A stretch of DNA of 8,192 bases from assembly GCA_018713975.1 (NCBI GenBank), contig DVOB01000109.1, forward strand, positions 1-8,192, read 5' to 3'. The notes beneath the pieces were generated by a model that ran no database searches, was not told where the DNA came from, and worked only from the letters and a program-made list of their open reading frames with translations. A program made the position numbers and the translations under genes. The first letter of the stretch is position 1. Every line of letters starts with the position of its first letter. Below, one piece after another: positions 1 to 6,514 of the stretch. The stretch comes from Lentihominibacter excrementipullorum (GTDB lineage: Bacteria; Bacillota; Clostridia; Peptostreptococcales; Anaerovoracaceae).

Positions 1-155
1 CCCATGGTCTGGATGCTGAGCCCCAGCCCCAGGAAATAACACGATCCGATAACGCCGCCGAGACCGATGAACGTTACCTGCCAGCCCTTTATACCGCGGA
101 TCAGTTCGCCTTCTCTTTCCAGTTCGACTTCTCTGCCTTTTTCGCCGTCCAGCAT
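1..155 (-). CDS. APC-family amino-acid permease, N-terminal fragment (runs off the left edge)
   Basis: The window holds the start codon and 51 full codons. The protein begins with a short charged cytoplasmic stretch (MLDGEKGREVELEREGELIR) and then GIKGWQVTFIGLGGVIGSCYF, which has the form of the RGLK-x-RHI-x-xIALGGxIGxGLF signature at the first membrane helix of amino acid/polyamine/organocation permeases of the AAT type. The helix 1 GGxIG segment, which in this family contributes to substrate binding, is seen at about residues 33-37. The start is supported by a strong Shine-Dalgarno (AGGAGG, 163-168) seven bases upstream of the ATG. It is oriented like the two-component genes but separated from them by a terminator, so it probably has its own promoter. 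The substrate cannot be told from this fragment. Confidence 0.8.
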   Translation of the reverse strand, partial: MLDGEKGREVELEREGELIRGIKGWQVTFIGLGGVIGSCYFLGLGLSIQTM

Positions 156-168
156 ACTTTAACCTCCT

Positions 169-339
169 TTTTCCATTAAGAATAAAAAATAATGATAATA
201 ACTAAAAAGGACCATACAAAATCAATTGTATGGTCCTAAACAGCCGTAGATATATTATCCGTTCAAGCTTACAAAACTTGCCAGACACCATCTTTCCCGA
301 AGCGCTTCCCCGATCACCGCTCATGAGTTGATCCGGGCA
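169..339 (-). other. Intergenic region between response regulator and permease
   Basis: This stretch carries the terminator at 208-237 and, just after the response-regulator stop, an imperfect 9-bp inverted repeat (308-316 with 329-337, one mismatch) that lacks a T tract. A short AT-rich patch around 250-262 (minus strand GGATAATATATC) could hold a -10 element but I see no convincing -35. I recognise no riboswitch class and no small gene here. The permease promoter must lie in or around this region but cannot be placed with confidence. Confidence 0.4.
208..237 (-). terminator. Rho-independent terminator of the two-component unit
   Basis: A perfect 12-bp inverted repeat (AGGACCATACAA at 208-219, its complement at 226-237) encloses a 6-nt loop. 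On the minus strand it is followed at once by TTTTTAG and more T-rich sequence, as expected for an intrinsic terminator. On the plus strand the stem is followed by AAACAG, so it acts only for leftward transcription. It lies about 100 nt after the response-regulator stop and about 50 nt before the permease ATG. Confidence 0.85.
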
Positions 340-1104
340 TCACTCGTTCCGGTCTATGGTGAATATTAACTTGTTTTTATCGTTCTCCACATTGATACGG
401 ATCTCGCTCAACATGACCTTTCGGCCTGATATCCTCAAGATCATATCGCACAACGTATCCGCCTTCACGGAGAAGAACAGTTCTCTGATATATCTGATTA
501 TAGCAATGTTCTGAAAATTGTCAAGGAGATTTTTTTCAAAAACTGTTAAAACTTCCGCAGCGACCAATTCAATGGTATCGCTGTTCATGAACACGCTGAC
601 GTTTCTCGGGCCTTTACCGGTCATAGTCTTGAGAAGGGATGAGAACTCCCGCTTGATCTCGTCTTCTATCTTCTTCTTGTTTTCCGGCAATACCGCGTCG
701 CTCTTCCGCTTCTTCTCATAGATAGCCCTGGCCTGATCTTCCATGACCTTCAACAGTTCCTGGACATTGACCGGCTTCAACACGTATTTATCTATCCCTA
801 CATCTATGGCGCTCAACACTATGTTCACATCACTGACGGCAGAAACCACGACAGCTCTCGCTTCACTGCCCTGCTCCCTCAGCTGCTTCAGCATCTCTAT
901 CCCGTCAAGCTCGGGCATATAAAAATCCGCGATGATGATATCGGGGCGAAAATCCTCATAAAGCTCCAGACCGCGCTGCCCATTCTCGCCTACAAGGACC
1001 TTCCCGACACGCCGCTTCAGCACGTCGGCCAATTCTTCCCTGGCCGCCTCATCATCCTCCACATACAGCACCTTCATATTTTTCAAGATTTCATCTGTAT
1101 CCAT
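340..1104 (-). CDS. Response regulator: receiver domain fused to a DUF2294/MpsC-like domain
   Basis: This is the partner of the histidine kinase encoded just upstream. Residues 10-125 form a CheY-like receiver: the acidic pocket is E16-D17-D18, the phospho-acceptor D60 is in IIIADFYMPELDG, the switch Ser is S88 (VVVSA) and the conserved Lys is K110 (LKP). After a charged linker (about 128-150) residues 150-252 have no helix-turn-helix or enzymatic output. They resemble DUF2294 (MpsC-like): TGKGPRNVSVFMNSDTIEL, then VLTVFEKNLL, then SGRKV and a final LIFTID strand, matching the family pattern GxGPxxxxVxxxxDxI, LTxxExxL, TGxKV. The start ATG lies 4 nt after the kinase stop, with AAGGAG at 1115-1120, so translation is probably coupled. 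The receiver assignment is certain; the C-terminal one rests on recalled family motifs. How phosphorylation would produce an output is unknown, and direct transcription control is unlikely. Confidence 0.9.
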   Translation of the reverse strand: MDTDEILKNMKVLYVEDDEAAREELADVLKRRVGKVLVGENGQRGLELYEDFRPDIIIADFYMPELDGIEMLKQLREQGSEARAVVVSAVSDVNIVLSAIDVGIDKYVLKPVNVQELLKVMEDQARAIYEKKRKSDAVLPENKKKIEDEIKREFSSLLKTMTGKGPRNVSVFMNSDTIELVAAEVLTVFEKNLLDNFQNIAIIRYIRELFFSVKADTLCDMILRISGRKVMLSEIRINVENDKNKLIFTIDRNE

Positions 1105-1108
1105 AGTC

Positions 1109-2872
1109 TTATTGCTCCTTCTTCTCCCGGCTGGCCGGTATCGTAACGTCGAATTCCACTCCGCCTTTCACATTTTTCATGGAGATACTGCCGTTCAGCC
1201 TGTCCTCCACGATACAGCGGGAAATATAGAGGCCCAATCCTGTCCCGCCCGATTCCTCTCTGGTCGTGAAATAAGGCTCGAATATACGCTGACTGTATTG
1301 AGGATCTATACCCTCTCCTGTATTGAATACGGATATCCTTATCATATCTCCTTCATCGGAAACTTTCACCGCTATATTCCTCTCGTCCGGATGAGCGTCG
1401 ACGATAGCGTCTCTGGCGTTGTTCAGCAAATTGAATATCACATGGGTCATATCGTTGTAATAGCCATACGCCTTCCGCTCCGTATCGCAGACGATATTTA
1501 TCTTTATCTTATGGAGATTGATACTTTCCTCCATCAGAGAAATAGCGCTGTCAACACAATCCACAACATCAAAGGAGACTTTTTCCTTCGTCGGCTTGAG
1601 GAATTCCGAAAAGTCGGTTATGGTCTCCGACATCTCGCCCACGATGTTCTCCACTTTATGGACACTCTTCTCCAGCCGCCTCTCGTCCAGATCGCCATAG
1701 CGATAGCTGTCCAGCAGATTAGCCAATATCAGGTTTATCGTATTCAACGGCTGCTTCCACTGGTGAGTTATGTTACCTACCATCTCCCCTATCTTCGCCT
1801 GTCTCGACTGGTATATGGTGATTATCTCCAGCTCTCTGTTTTCTTCTTCCAAAGTGTTCGTCTTCTTTATGAATGGTCTGGCGAAAGCAATGAGGAACGC
1901 CGCGAAAATAATAGCCAGGAACAAGCCCATCAGCATCATGGTACGAGTCACGGCATTTATAGGACCATATACCGTATCTTCCGGCTGAGTCGTGATAAAG
2001 GTCCATCCGTTTCGCAGCTTGGAATAACTGAGTATCTTCTCCTTTCCGTCGAATTCATACTGTACCATACCCGAACGGACATCGGAGTCTTCAGAAACTT
2101 CCGCGGCCAGCGCCTTGCCTATGATAGCCTCCTCATCTTCCGACTCCTCGTCGTTCCTGATGATGAACTGATAGTTCTCGTCCAACAATGCGGAATGGCC
2201 GCCATCGTACAGACTCATATCTTCGATCACCTGAGTGATATCGTCAGCGTTTATATCAGCTCCCGCCACGCCTATAAACATCTGATCCACATATATCGCG
2301 ACGGAATACGAGAAGACATCCTCATTTATATCCTCATCGTAGTATGAGGATATCCAGACTCCGTAATCCTTTCCCTGAGGCTTGAAAAAATATTCCATAT
2401 TTTTCTCATAGGGAAGTTCGAAGCTTCTCTTGTTGTTTTTGTCCGCGAATATTTCCTCCGTCTCCCCGTTATCACGGACCACATACCACACCTCATCATT
2501 CCTTCCGGTCAGTTCGGGATTGAAGGTGACGTAGAGGCTGTGAGCGCTCTTTATGGTCTCCAGATTGCTTTTTATCATCTCCGCCACTTCTTCCATGTAG
2601 CTGTCCATATACGGGATCGGCTCTGCCTCAAAGCCATCCACGTCAAATGTGGTCGCCACATAGGATGCCAATGAGTCAGTGAGTCCTTCCATATGGTTGA
2701 ACTCGGCGCTGAAATCGTTGGCGTAATCTTCTGTGACGGCCACTATCTTCTCATCTATCTCATCGCTGAGATAAGATGTACTGTTGAGCGTCGCTACGGC
2801 GCCTATCGTGAAAGCGATAGTCATTGAAAATACCACTATCAGACAAATGGTCTTAATGAGAGTCTTGTTCAT
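1109..2872 (-). CDS. Membrane sensor histidine kinase with extracellular Cache-type sensor
   Basis: Senses an external signal and phosphorylates the adjacent response regulator. TM1 spans about residues 7-28. The extracellular part, about 30-308, looks like a double Cache domain (AIYVDQMFIGVAGADINADDI at 192-212 is typical of the membrane-distal Cache strand and loop, followed by a smaller module ending NGWTFITTQP). TM2 is about 311-332. A short coiled coil (338-360) leads straight to the H-box ITHQWKQPLN with phospho-acceptor H370; the gap looks too short for a full HAMP domain. The ATPase domain shows the N-box NLLNNARDAI (481-490), G1 NTGEGI (517-522), F-box FEPYFTT (531-537) and G2 GGTGLGL (542-548), so it should be active. 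The ATG lies 12 nt after the previous stop and has no Shine-Dalgarno; the upstream in-frame TGA rules out an earlier start and the next Met (17) would remove most of TM1. The ligand is unknown. Confidence 0.93.
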   Translation of the reverse strand: MNKTLIKTICLIVVFSMTIAFTIGAVATLNSTSYLSDEIDEKIVAVTEDYANDFSAEFNHMEGLTDSLASYVATTFDVDGFEAEPIPYMDSYMEEVAEMIKSNLETIKSAHSLYVTFNPELTGRNDEVWYVVRDNGETEEIFADKNNKRSFELPYEKNMEYFFKPQGKDYGVWISSYYDEDINEDVFSYSVAIYVDQMFIGVAGADINADDITQVIEDMSLYDGGHSALLDENYQFIIRNDEESEDEEAIIGKALAAEVSEDSDVRSGMVQYEFDGKEKILSYSKLRNGWTFITTQPEDTVYGPINAVTRTMMLMGLFLAIIFAAFLIAFARPFIKKTNTLEEENRELEIITIYQSRQAKIGEMVGNITHQWKQPLNTINLILANLLDSYRYGDLDERRLEKSVHKVENIVGEMSETITDFSEFLKPTKEKVSFDVVDCVDSAISLMEESINLHKIKINIVCDTERKAYGYYNDMTHVIFNLLNNARDAIVDAHPDERNIAVKVSDEGDMIRISVFNTGEGIDPQYSQRIFEPYFTTREESGGTGLGLYISRCIVEDRLNGSISMKNVKGGVEFDVTIPASREKKEQ

Positions 2873-2878
2873 ATTTGG

Positions 2879-2907
2879 ATTATATCATACACCCAACAGT
2901 TCTCCAA
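2879..2907 (-). promoter_or_regulatory. Extended -10 promoter for the two-component operon, possibly leaderless
   Basis: The minus strand carries a perfect TATAAT at 2884-2879, preceded by the extended motif TGn (TGATATAAT). A weak -35 (TTGGAG, 2907-2902) sits at the ideal 17-bp spacing. Transcription would be expected to start about 7 nt downstream of the -10, which falls on or next to the A of the kinase ATG at 2872. The promoter overlaps the last codons and stop of the preceding gene, so the kinase-regulator pair can be expressed separately from the scp cluster. Confidence 0.6.
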
Positions 2908-3937
2908 CATCTACGTTCCTGCATTTGCACATCTTGCTCACATGTCCGGTTCTGTCAGTGTGTCCGCATGCCCCGCAGATCCCTTCTCCGCAGCACATCC
3001 TGAAATTATTGCAGAACACCAGCTTCCGCGACGGTATTTCCAGGCACTCCGCCAGCGTCTTTATATAATAATCCGACGCCAGGATCATAACCCTGTCATA
3101 AGCCTCCACTTTATCGATTCCCGGAGGAGACGGATATCTTCCCTTTGCTCGTTCCGCCTTCAAGACCTCCGTCATTTCCAGCAGCGATACAGCGCCGGCC
3201 TTTACCATCCCATCATCCATACCTTTCACTGTCCTCAGATTATCCGAAATCATCTCCTCCCCTATCTTTTCAGTATCTATCAGCAGATCTGTCCTCACCT
3301 TTCCGTCGGCGGCTGTCAACAGATTGACAGCAGGTGCGAACCCTGCTCCTTTTGTCATCACCAGCCATCGCCTTTCCTGCGGCTTTCCCTGCCCTGACGC
3401 GGATCCTCCTGCTCTGACGCTCCTGACATCATCTCTCAGACCCGGAAGACCTCCTCCCAGCAGACCGTTCCTGTACACGCCTCTAAGCATCAGCATATCT
3501 TCCGCCTCGGCCACAGCCTTAGTTTTCGCCGAAATGATCCTGATCGCCAGGAATATCTTACCCTCTTTCGCATCCGTTCTCATTATTGAGACAGGCACAT
3601 TTGAAACGGCGCTCCTCCCTACAGGATTGACGAATACGAAGCTGCCTGGCCGTGATGCCCTGAGAGCAAAGCCTTTTGACACCTTCAGCACAAGCACCAG
3701 CAAATCGCTGTCATACCATGTTTTTTTCAATATCTCGACGGGGCGGTCTTCCCGCCTCTGTAGTACGGCTCCGCCATTCTGGATGTACTCGTTATACACG
3801 CACACACCGGCCCACCGACAGTCGCATTCTCCACGCCCCGCCAATCTGCTGCATACAAGACAGTCGCCTGTTTCCGCCAGCGGACACGGGCAGTTGTCCG
3901 TGCCTATATCGGCACACAATTCATTTATATATGTCAT
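2885..3937 (-). CDS. Cysteine-rich PyrK-like iron-sulfur flavoprotein (sulfide/dihydroorotate dehydrogenase-like)
   Basis: A probable electron-transfer protein of the ferredoxin-reductase-like fold, 350 residues from this start. The N-terminus (residues 8-46) has eight cysteines, including CPCPLAETGDCLVC and ECDCRWAGVC, and likely holds a metal centre. The middle resembles the PyrK flavin domain, with VPVSIM (115-120) where RPxSI is usual, and a degenerate nucleotide-binding loop KGAGFAP (196-202) in place of GGGxGxAP. The C-terminus has C316-x4-C321-x2-C324-x12-C337, the PyrK [2Fe-2S] pattern. I chose ATG 3937 because GGGGAGG (3943-3949) lies five bases upstream and the protein then begins MTYINELC; a GTG at 4012 that overlaps the carboxypeptidase gene by 11 nt would add 25 residues and has no good ribosome binding site. 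I have seen similar proteins in clostridia, without a proven role. It is not biosynthetic PyrK by context: no pyrD neighbour is seen. Confidence 0.78.
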   Translation of the reverse strand: MTYINELCADIGTDNCPCPLAETGDCLVCSRLAGRGECDCRWAGVCVYNEYIQNGGAVLQRREDRPVEILKKTWYDSDLLVLVLKVSKGFALRASRPGSFVFVNPVGRSAVSNVPVSIMRTDAKEGKIFLAIRIISAKTKAVAEAEDMLMLRGVYRNGLLGGGLPGLRDDVRSVRAGGSASGQGKPQERRWLVMTKGAGFAPAVNLLTAADGKVRTDLLIDTEKIGEEMISDNLRTVKGMDDGMVKAGAVSLLEMTEVLKAERAKGRYPSPPGIDKVEAYDRVMILASDYYIKTLAECLEIPSRKLVFCNNFRMCCGEGICGACGHTDRTGHVSKMCKCRNVDVGELLGV

Positions 3938-4001
3938 GGTTTCCTCCCCAAATACGCATATTTTCGTATCTTCTATACTATGCGTCTCGAAGGGAAGGAG
4001 T

Positions 4002-4850
4002 TCATTTTCCACGCGCGAATCCGTAGTCCATCAACCGATAAGCGTCCTCAAACCAGTCGGGCGCGCTCATGACAACAGCTATCATCGTCCGCCCTTCTCT
4101 GGTCGCCGATGCCACCAGCGTCCTTCCGGAGCTCTGCGTGTATCCTATCTTTATCCCGTTCCCGCCTTCATATTGCCTTATCGTCTTGTTCTTATTGATG
4201 AATCCTATGTACTCGCTCATACTGCGCTCTGCTTTTCTGGATGGTGATGCCACTATTTTTCTGAAAACATCGTTTTTCATGGCCTCCCTTGCGATGATCG
4301 CCATGTCCCGCACTGTCGTGTAATGATCCTCATCAAAAAGTCCGCTTGGATTGGTAAAATGAGTTCCATCGCACCCCAGCTCCTCCGCCCTGTCGTTCAT
4401 CATTGCGACGAAATTCTCCCGGCCCCCGCCTATGATCTCTGCTAAAGCCTCAGCCGCGTCGTTGCCCGATACCAGCATGAGACCGTAGAGCAGATCCTCT
4501 ACTGATATTTTCTCCCCTGCCTCCAGGTATATGGACGAGCCTTCCACGCCCTGCGCCGACGCAGGGACAGTCACCTTTTGCCCTATAGGGCTGTCGTACC
4601 TTTCCAGCACTTCCAGCGTCACAAGCGCGGTCATTATCTTAGTGGTGCTGGCCGGATACGCCTTCTGGTCAGCGCACTTTTCATAAAGCACCCGTCCCGT
4701 ATCGCCTTCTATCAAAATCGCCTGTCCTGCCGAAATACCAATGTTTCCGCCCGATGTATCGACGATGCCATGCTCCTGTACATACAAGCCGAAGCCCGCC
4801 GCCACCGCCAGTACTACAGCTAATATAAATATGGTCTTTTTCCTGTTCAT
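4002..4850 (-). CDS. D-alanyl-D-alanine carboxypeptidase (peptidase S11, PBP5/DacF type)
   Basis: Removes the terminal D-Ala from peptidoglycan pentapeptides outside the membrane, limiting cross-linking. A single N-terminal hydrophobic segment (residues 6-24 after NRKK) is a signal peptide or membrane anchor with no clear cleavage site. The S11 active-site motifs appear in order: S68-T-T-K71 (PASTTK, nucleophile and general base), S128-G-N130 (LMLVSGNDAA), and K234-I-G236 (GIKIGYT) where the third box is normally KTG. Other family landmarks are TNPSGL (166-171) and TLVASATREG (244-253). At 282 residues it has only the catalytic domain; the PBP5 C-terminal beta domain and amphipathic anchor are missing. 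Start: AGAGGGGA (4858-4865) seven bases from the ATG. It follows scpB by 53 nt with no terminator, so cotranscription is likely. A dacF- or dacB-like sporulation role is possible but unproven. Confidence 0.92.
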   Translation of the reverse strand: MNRKKTIFILAVVLAVAAGFGLYVQEHGIVDTSGGNIGISAGQAILIEGDTGRVLYEKCADQKAYPASTTKIMTALVTLEVLERYDSPIGQKVTVPASAQGVEGSSIYLEAGEKISVEDLLYGLMLVSGNDAAEALAEIIGGGRENFVAMMNDRAEELGCDGTHFTNPSGLFDEDHYTTVRDMAIIAREAMKNDVFRKIVASPSRKAERSMSEYIGFINKNKTIRQYEGGNGIKIGYTQSSGRTLVASATREGRTMIAVVMSAPDWFEDAYRLMDYGFARGK

Positions 4851-4903
4851 AAAAAAATCCCCTCTGTCACATTACGCGGCAGCAAGGGATGTTATTACAG
4901 TTA

Positions 4904-5509
4904 TTATTTCTTTTCGGGAAGATCCAGCGATATCTGCTGAGCATACAGCCCTTCCGAATCAAAAGCTGTCAACTGGTCATCTTCTCCCACTCCTTCTATA
5001 TCGCCTATATCCGGCAGCTCCTTCAACGTCTCGAATCCAAACTGTTTAAGGAAAATGTCGGTAGTCCCGTAAAGCATAGGCCTTCCCACAGCCTCAGATC
5101 TTCCTGCCTGAGTAACCAGCCCCTTTTTTTCCAGGCCCTCTATCACCCTGTCGCATTTGATACCTCTTACCGCTTCTATTTCGCCTTTGGTAACAGGCTG
5201 TCTGTAGGCGATGATGGCCAGCACTTCCAGCGCCGACTGTGTCAGCTTCCTGCGTTTCACAGGTGTACACAGTCTCTCTATGTACCCCAGGTTCTCCTTT
5301 CTCGTTACGAACTGAAAGCTTTTGTTGACCTCTCTGATAACGATACCTCGGCTTTCCCGCTCGTATTCCTCCTTAAGTTCCCTGCAGCAGGCATATATCT
5401 CCTCTTTATCCTCGTTGAATATCTCTACCATTTCCTTGACTCCCAGGGGCTCGCCCCAGATGAACATCATGGACTCTATCGCTGATTTTATAGTCTTCCT
5501 ACTGGCCAT
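4904..5509 (-). CDS. scpB: Segregation and condensation protein B
   Basis: ScpB is the winged-helix kite subunit of the SMC-ScpA-ScpB condensin; a dimer binds the linker of ScpA and helps load the complex onto the chromosome near the origin. Residues 4-70 form the first winged helix (IKSAIESMMFIWGEPLGVKE...). Residues 88-160 form the second, with the family core LTQSALEVLAIIAYRQPVTK, then GEIEAVRGIKCDRVIEGLEKKGLV and AVGRPMLYGTTDIFLKQFG, almost a textbook match. The acidic tail after 170 is variable. The length, 201 residues, is normal. Its ATG lies inside the end of scpA (11-nt overlap) with AAGGAG (5517-5522) seven bases upstream, so the two are translationally coupled, which fits their stoichiometric complex. 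Confidence 0.97.
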   Translation of the reverse strand: MASRKTIKSAIESMMFIWGEPLGVKEMVEIFNEDKEEIYACCRELKEEYERESRGIVIREVNKSFQFVTRKENLGYIERLCTPVKRRKLTQSALEVLAIIAYRQPVTKGEIEAVRGIKCDRVIEGLEKKGLVTQAGRSEAVGRPMLYGTTDIFLKQFGFETLKELPDIGDIEGVGEDDQLTAFDSEGLYAQQISLDLPEKK

Positions 5510-6326
5510 TCTCCATCTCCTTCACCTCTGTATCTTCAGTCGCGTTAGCCCCATCACCTGCTGAACCTGCATCCGGTTCCGCCATCATCCTTTTTGTCGC
5601 TCGCACCATTATATCACCGAAAAGCCGATGCTGCCGGGCTTCCAGACGCTGCTGCTTCATCATTTCCAGCACCGATGAAAAAGTCACAGCCGTATCATAC
5701 CTGTCGTTTTTTTTCTGCACAAGCTCCCTGAAATCCGCTTCTCTGCCCGGCCTTTCCTTAAAGAACGTCCTGATGTCCTCCATCCTGAGCTCCGTCGTTA
5801 TACGTTGCCTTTCACTTCTCATATGATGGCGCCTGATCTCTTCCAGCTTTCTCTTCCTGTCCAGAAACCTCTCGAAAGCCGATACGAACTGCTCTATGTC
5901 CAGCGCCAGGTATTCGTCAGGTTCACCGGTATACTCGTTCAGATCTTCCTGAGGTTTTTCCAGAAAGCCGCTGTTTTCTTCCATGCGTCTCTCCAGCATC
6001 TCAGAAGCGGCCTTGAACTTCTTATATTCCAGCAGTTTGGCTACCAGCTCAGTCCTGGGATCCTCCACCGCTTCTCCCTCTCCTGTACTTACAGGAGCTC
6101 TCGGCAGCAGCATCTTGGACTTTATTTCCAGAAGCAGGGCGGCCAGCGCCATGAACTCGGAGGCGGCGCCCACGTCTGCCTTTTCCATATCACCTACATA
6201 TTCCAGATACTGATCGGTGATCTCCGCGATCCTGATATCGTATATGCTCATCCGGGCATGCTCTATCAGATACACCATCAGAGCAAAAGGGCCTTCAAAA
6301 ACATCGGTCTTGACTCTGTATCCCAT
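5499..6326 (-). CDS. scpA: Segregation and condensation protein A (kleisin)
   Basis: ScpA is the kleisin that closes the SMC ring, linking the SMC neck and head and binding the ScpB dimer through its middle. The N-terminal helical domain shows the signature VFEGPFALMVYLIEHARMSIYDI (residues 9-31), where the usual FEGPLDLLL has Ala in place of Asp at residue 15. Then comes ASEFMALAALLLEIKSKMLLP (55-75), the SMC-neck contact. The charged middle (90-200) is the ScpB-binding linker. The C-terminal winged helix is AVTFSSVLEMMKQQRLEARQHRLFGDI (213-239). An acidic tail of about 25 residues follows. I chose ATG 6326 over the in-frame ATG at 6350: GGAGG (6332-6336) lies five bases before it, the protein then starts MGYRVKTDVFEGP like other ScpAs, and the upstream ATG would sit about 12 nt from the predicted transcription start. 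Confidence 0.96.
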   Translation of the reverse strand: MGYRVKTDVFEGPFALMVYLIEHARMSIYDIRIAEITDQYLEYVGDMEKADVGAASEFMALAALLLEIKSKMLLPRAPVSTGEGEAVEDPRTELVAKLLEYKKFKAASEMLERRMEENSGFLEKPQEDLNEYTGEPDEYLALDIEQFVSAFERFLDRKRKLEEIRRHHMRSERQRITTELRMEDIRTFFKERPGREADFRELVQKKNDRYDTAVTFSSVLEMMKQQRLEARQHRLFGDIMVRATKRMMAEPDAGSAGDGANATEDTEVKEMENGQ

Positions 6327-6368
6327 CTTTTCCTCCATAGCAAGATCCATCCGTCATACAATTATTAC

Positions 6369-6398
6369 ATTTTACCACAGCATGGCATGGAAAATCAA
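6369..6398 (-). promoter_or_regulatory. Housekeeping (sigma-A type) promoter for the scpAB cluster
   Basis: On the minus strand TTGATT (6398-6393, 4 of 6 with TTGACA) and TAAAAT (6374-6369, 5 of 6 with TATAAT) are 18 bp apart, and TGG just before the -10 gives an extended -10. Predicted transcription start is near 6362, giving a leader of about 36 nt before the scpA ATG at 6326. It lies between the patA terminator and scpA, where a promoter is required. Confidence 0.65.
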
Positions 6399-6433
6399 AT
6401 GACAGGTCCTGAGATATCTCCAGCAAAGCCAAA

Positions 6434-6453
6434 ACCCCGCCTGACGGCGGGGT
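6434..6453 (-). terminator. Rho-independent terminator of the aminotransferase gene
   Basis: On the minus strand CCCCGCC-GTCA-GGCGGGG forms a 7-bp GC-only stem with a tetraloop (6452-6435), extended by one A-T pair, and is followed by TTTTGGCTTTG. The T tract is interrupted but the stem is strong. It lies about 62 nt after the patA stop and just before the scpA promoter, insulating the two units. Confidence 0.8.
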
Positions 6454-6464
6454 CTTGAGGTATT

Positions 6465-6495
6465 TAGATGAATATTACACCGATATTCTCATCTA
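6465..6495 (-). other. Bulged hairpin in the 3' untranslated region of the aminotransferase gene
   Basis: TAGATGA (6465-6471) and TCATCTA (6489-6495) are exact inverted repeats; inside them ATAT pairs with ATAT (6472-6475 with 6483-6486) across a 2-nt bulge and a 7-nt loop. It starts about 20 nt after the patA stop codon, before the terminator, and has no T tract. It may protect the mRNA 3' end; this is inference. Confidence 0.35.
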
Positions 6496-6514
6496 CTTAT
6501 TTATGTGTCTGTCC

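Noticed and set aside
308..337. Imperfect inverted repeat after the response-regulator stop as a second terminator or riboswitch
   Set aside because: It has one mismatch, no T tract, and does not match any riboswitch consensus I know; it is kept only as a note in the intergenic entry.
1112..2347. Long open frame on the plus strand (411 codons) opposite the histidine kinase
   Set aside because: It is antisense to a kinase with all catalytic motifs, its translation shows no domain I recognise, and it has no plausible ribosome binding site or promoter. It is an effect of the codon bias of the real gene.
3938..4012. GTG start at 4012 for the flavoprotein, giving an 11-nt overlap with the carboxypeptidase gene
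   Set aside because: No good ribosome binding site precedes it, whereas ATG 3937 has GGGGAGG at five bases. The extra 25 residues carry no recognised motif. It remains possible as a coupled alternative start.
3324..4247. Plus-strand open frame of 307 codons across the flavoprotein/carboxypeptidase junction
   Set aside because: It spans parts of two well-supported minus-strand genes and has a composition (Pro, Ser, His rich) typical of an antisense shadow.
6327..6350. Upstream in-frame ATG at 6350 for scpA
   Set aside because: It lacks a Shine-Dalgarno, would leave only about 12 nt of leader, and adds residues not typical of ScpA before MGYRVK.
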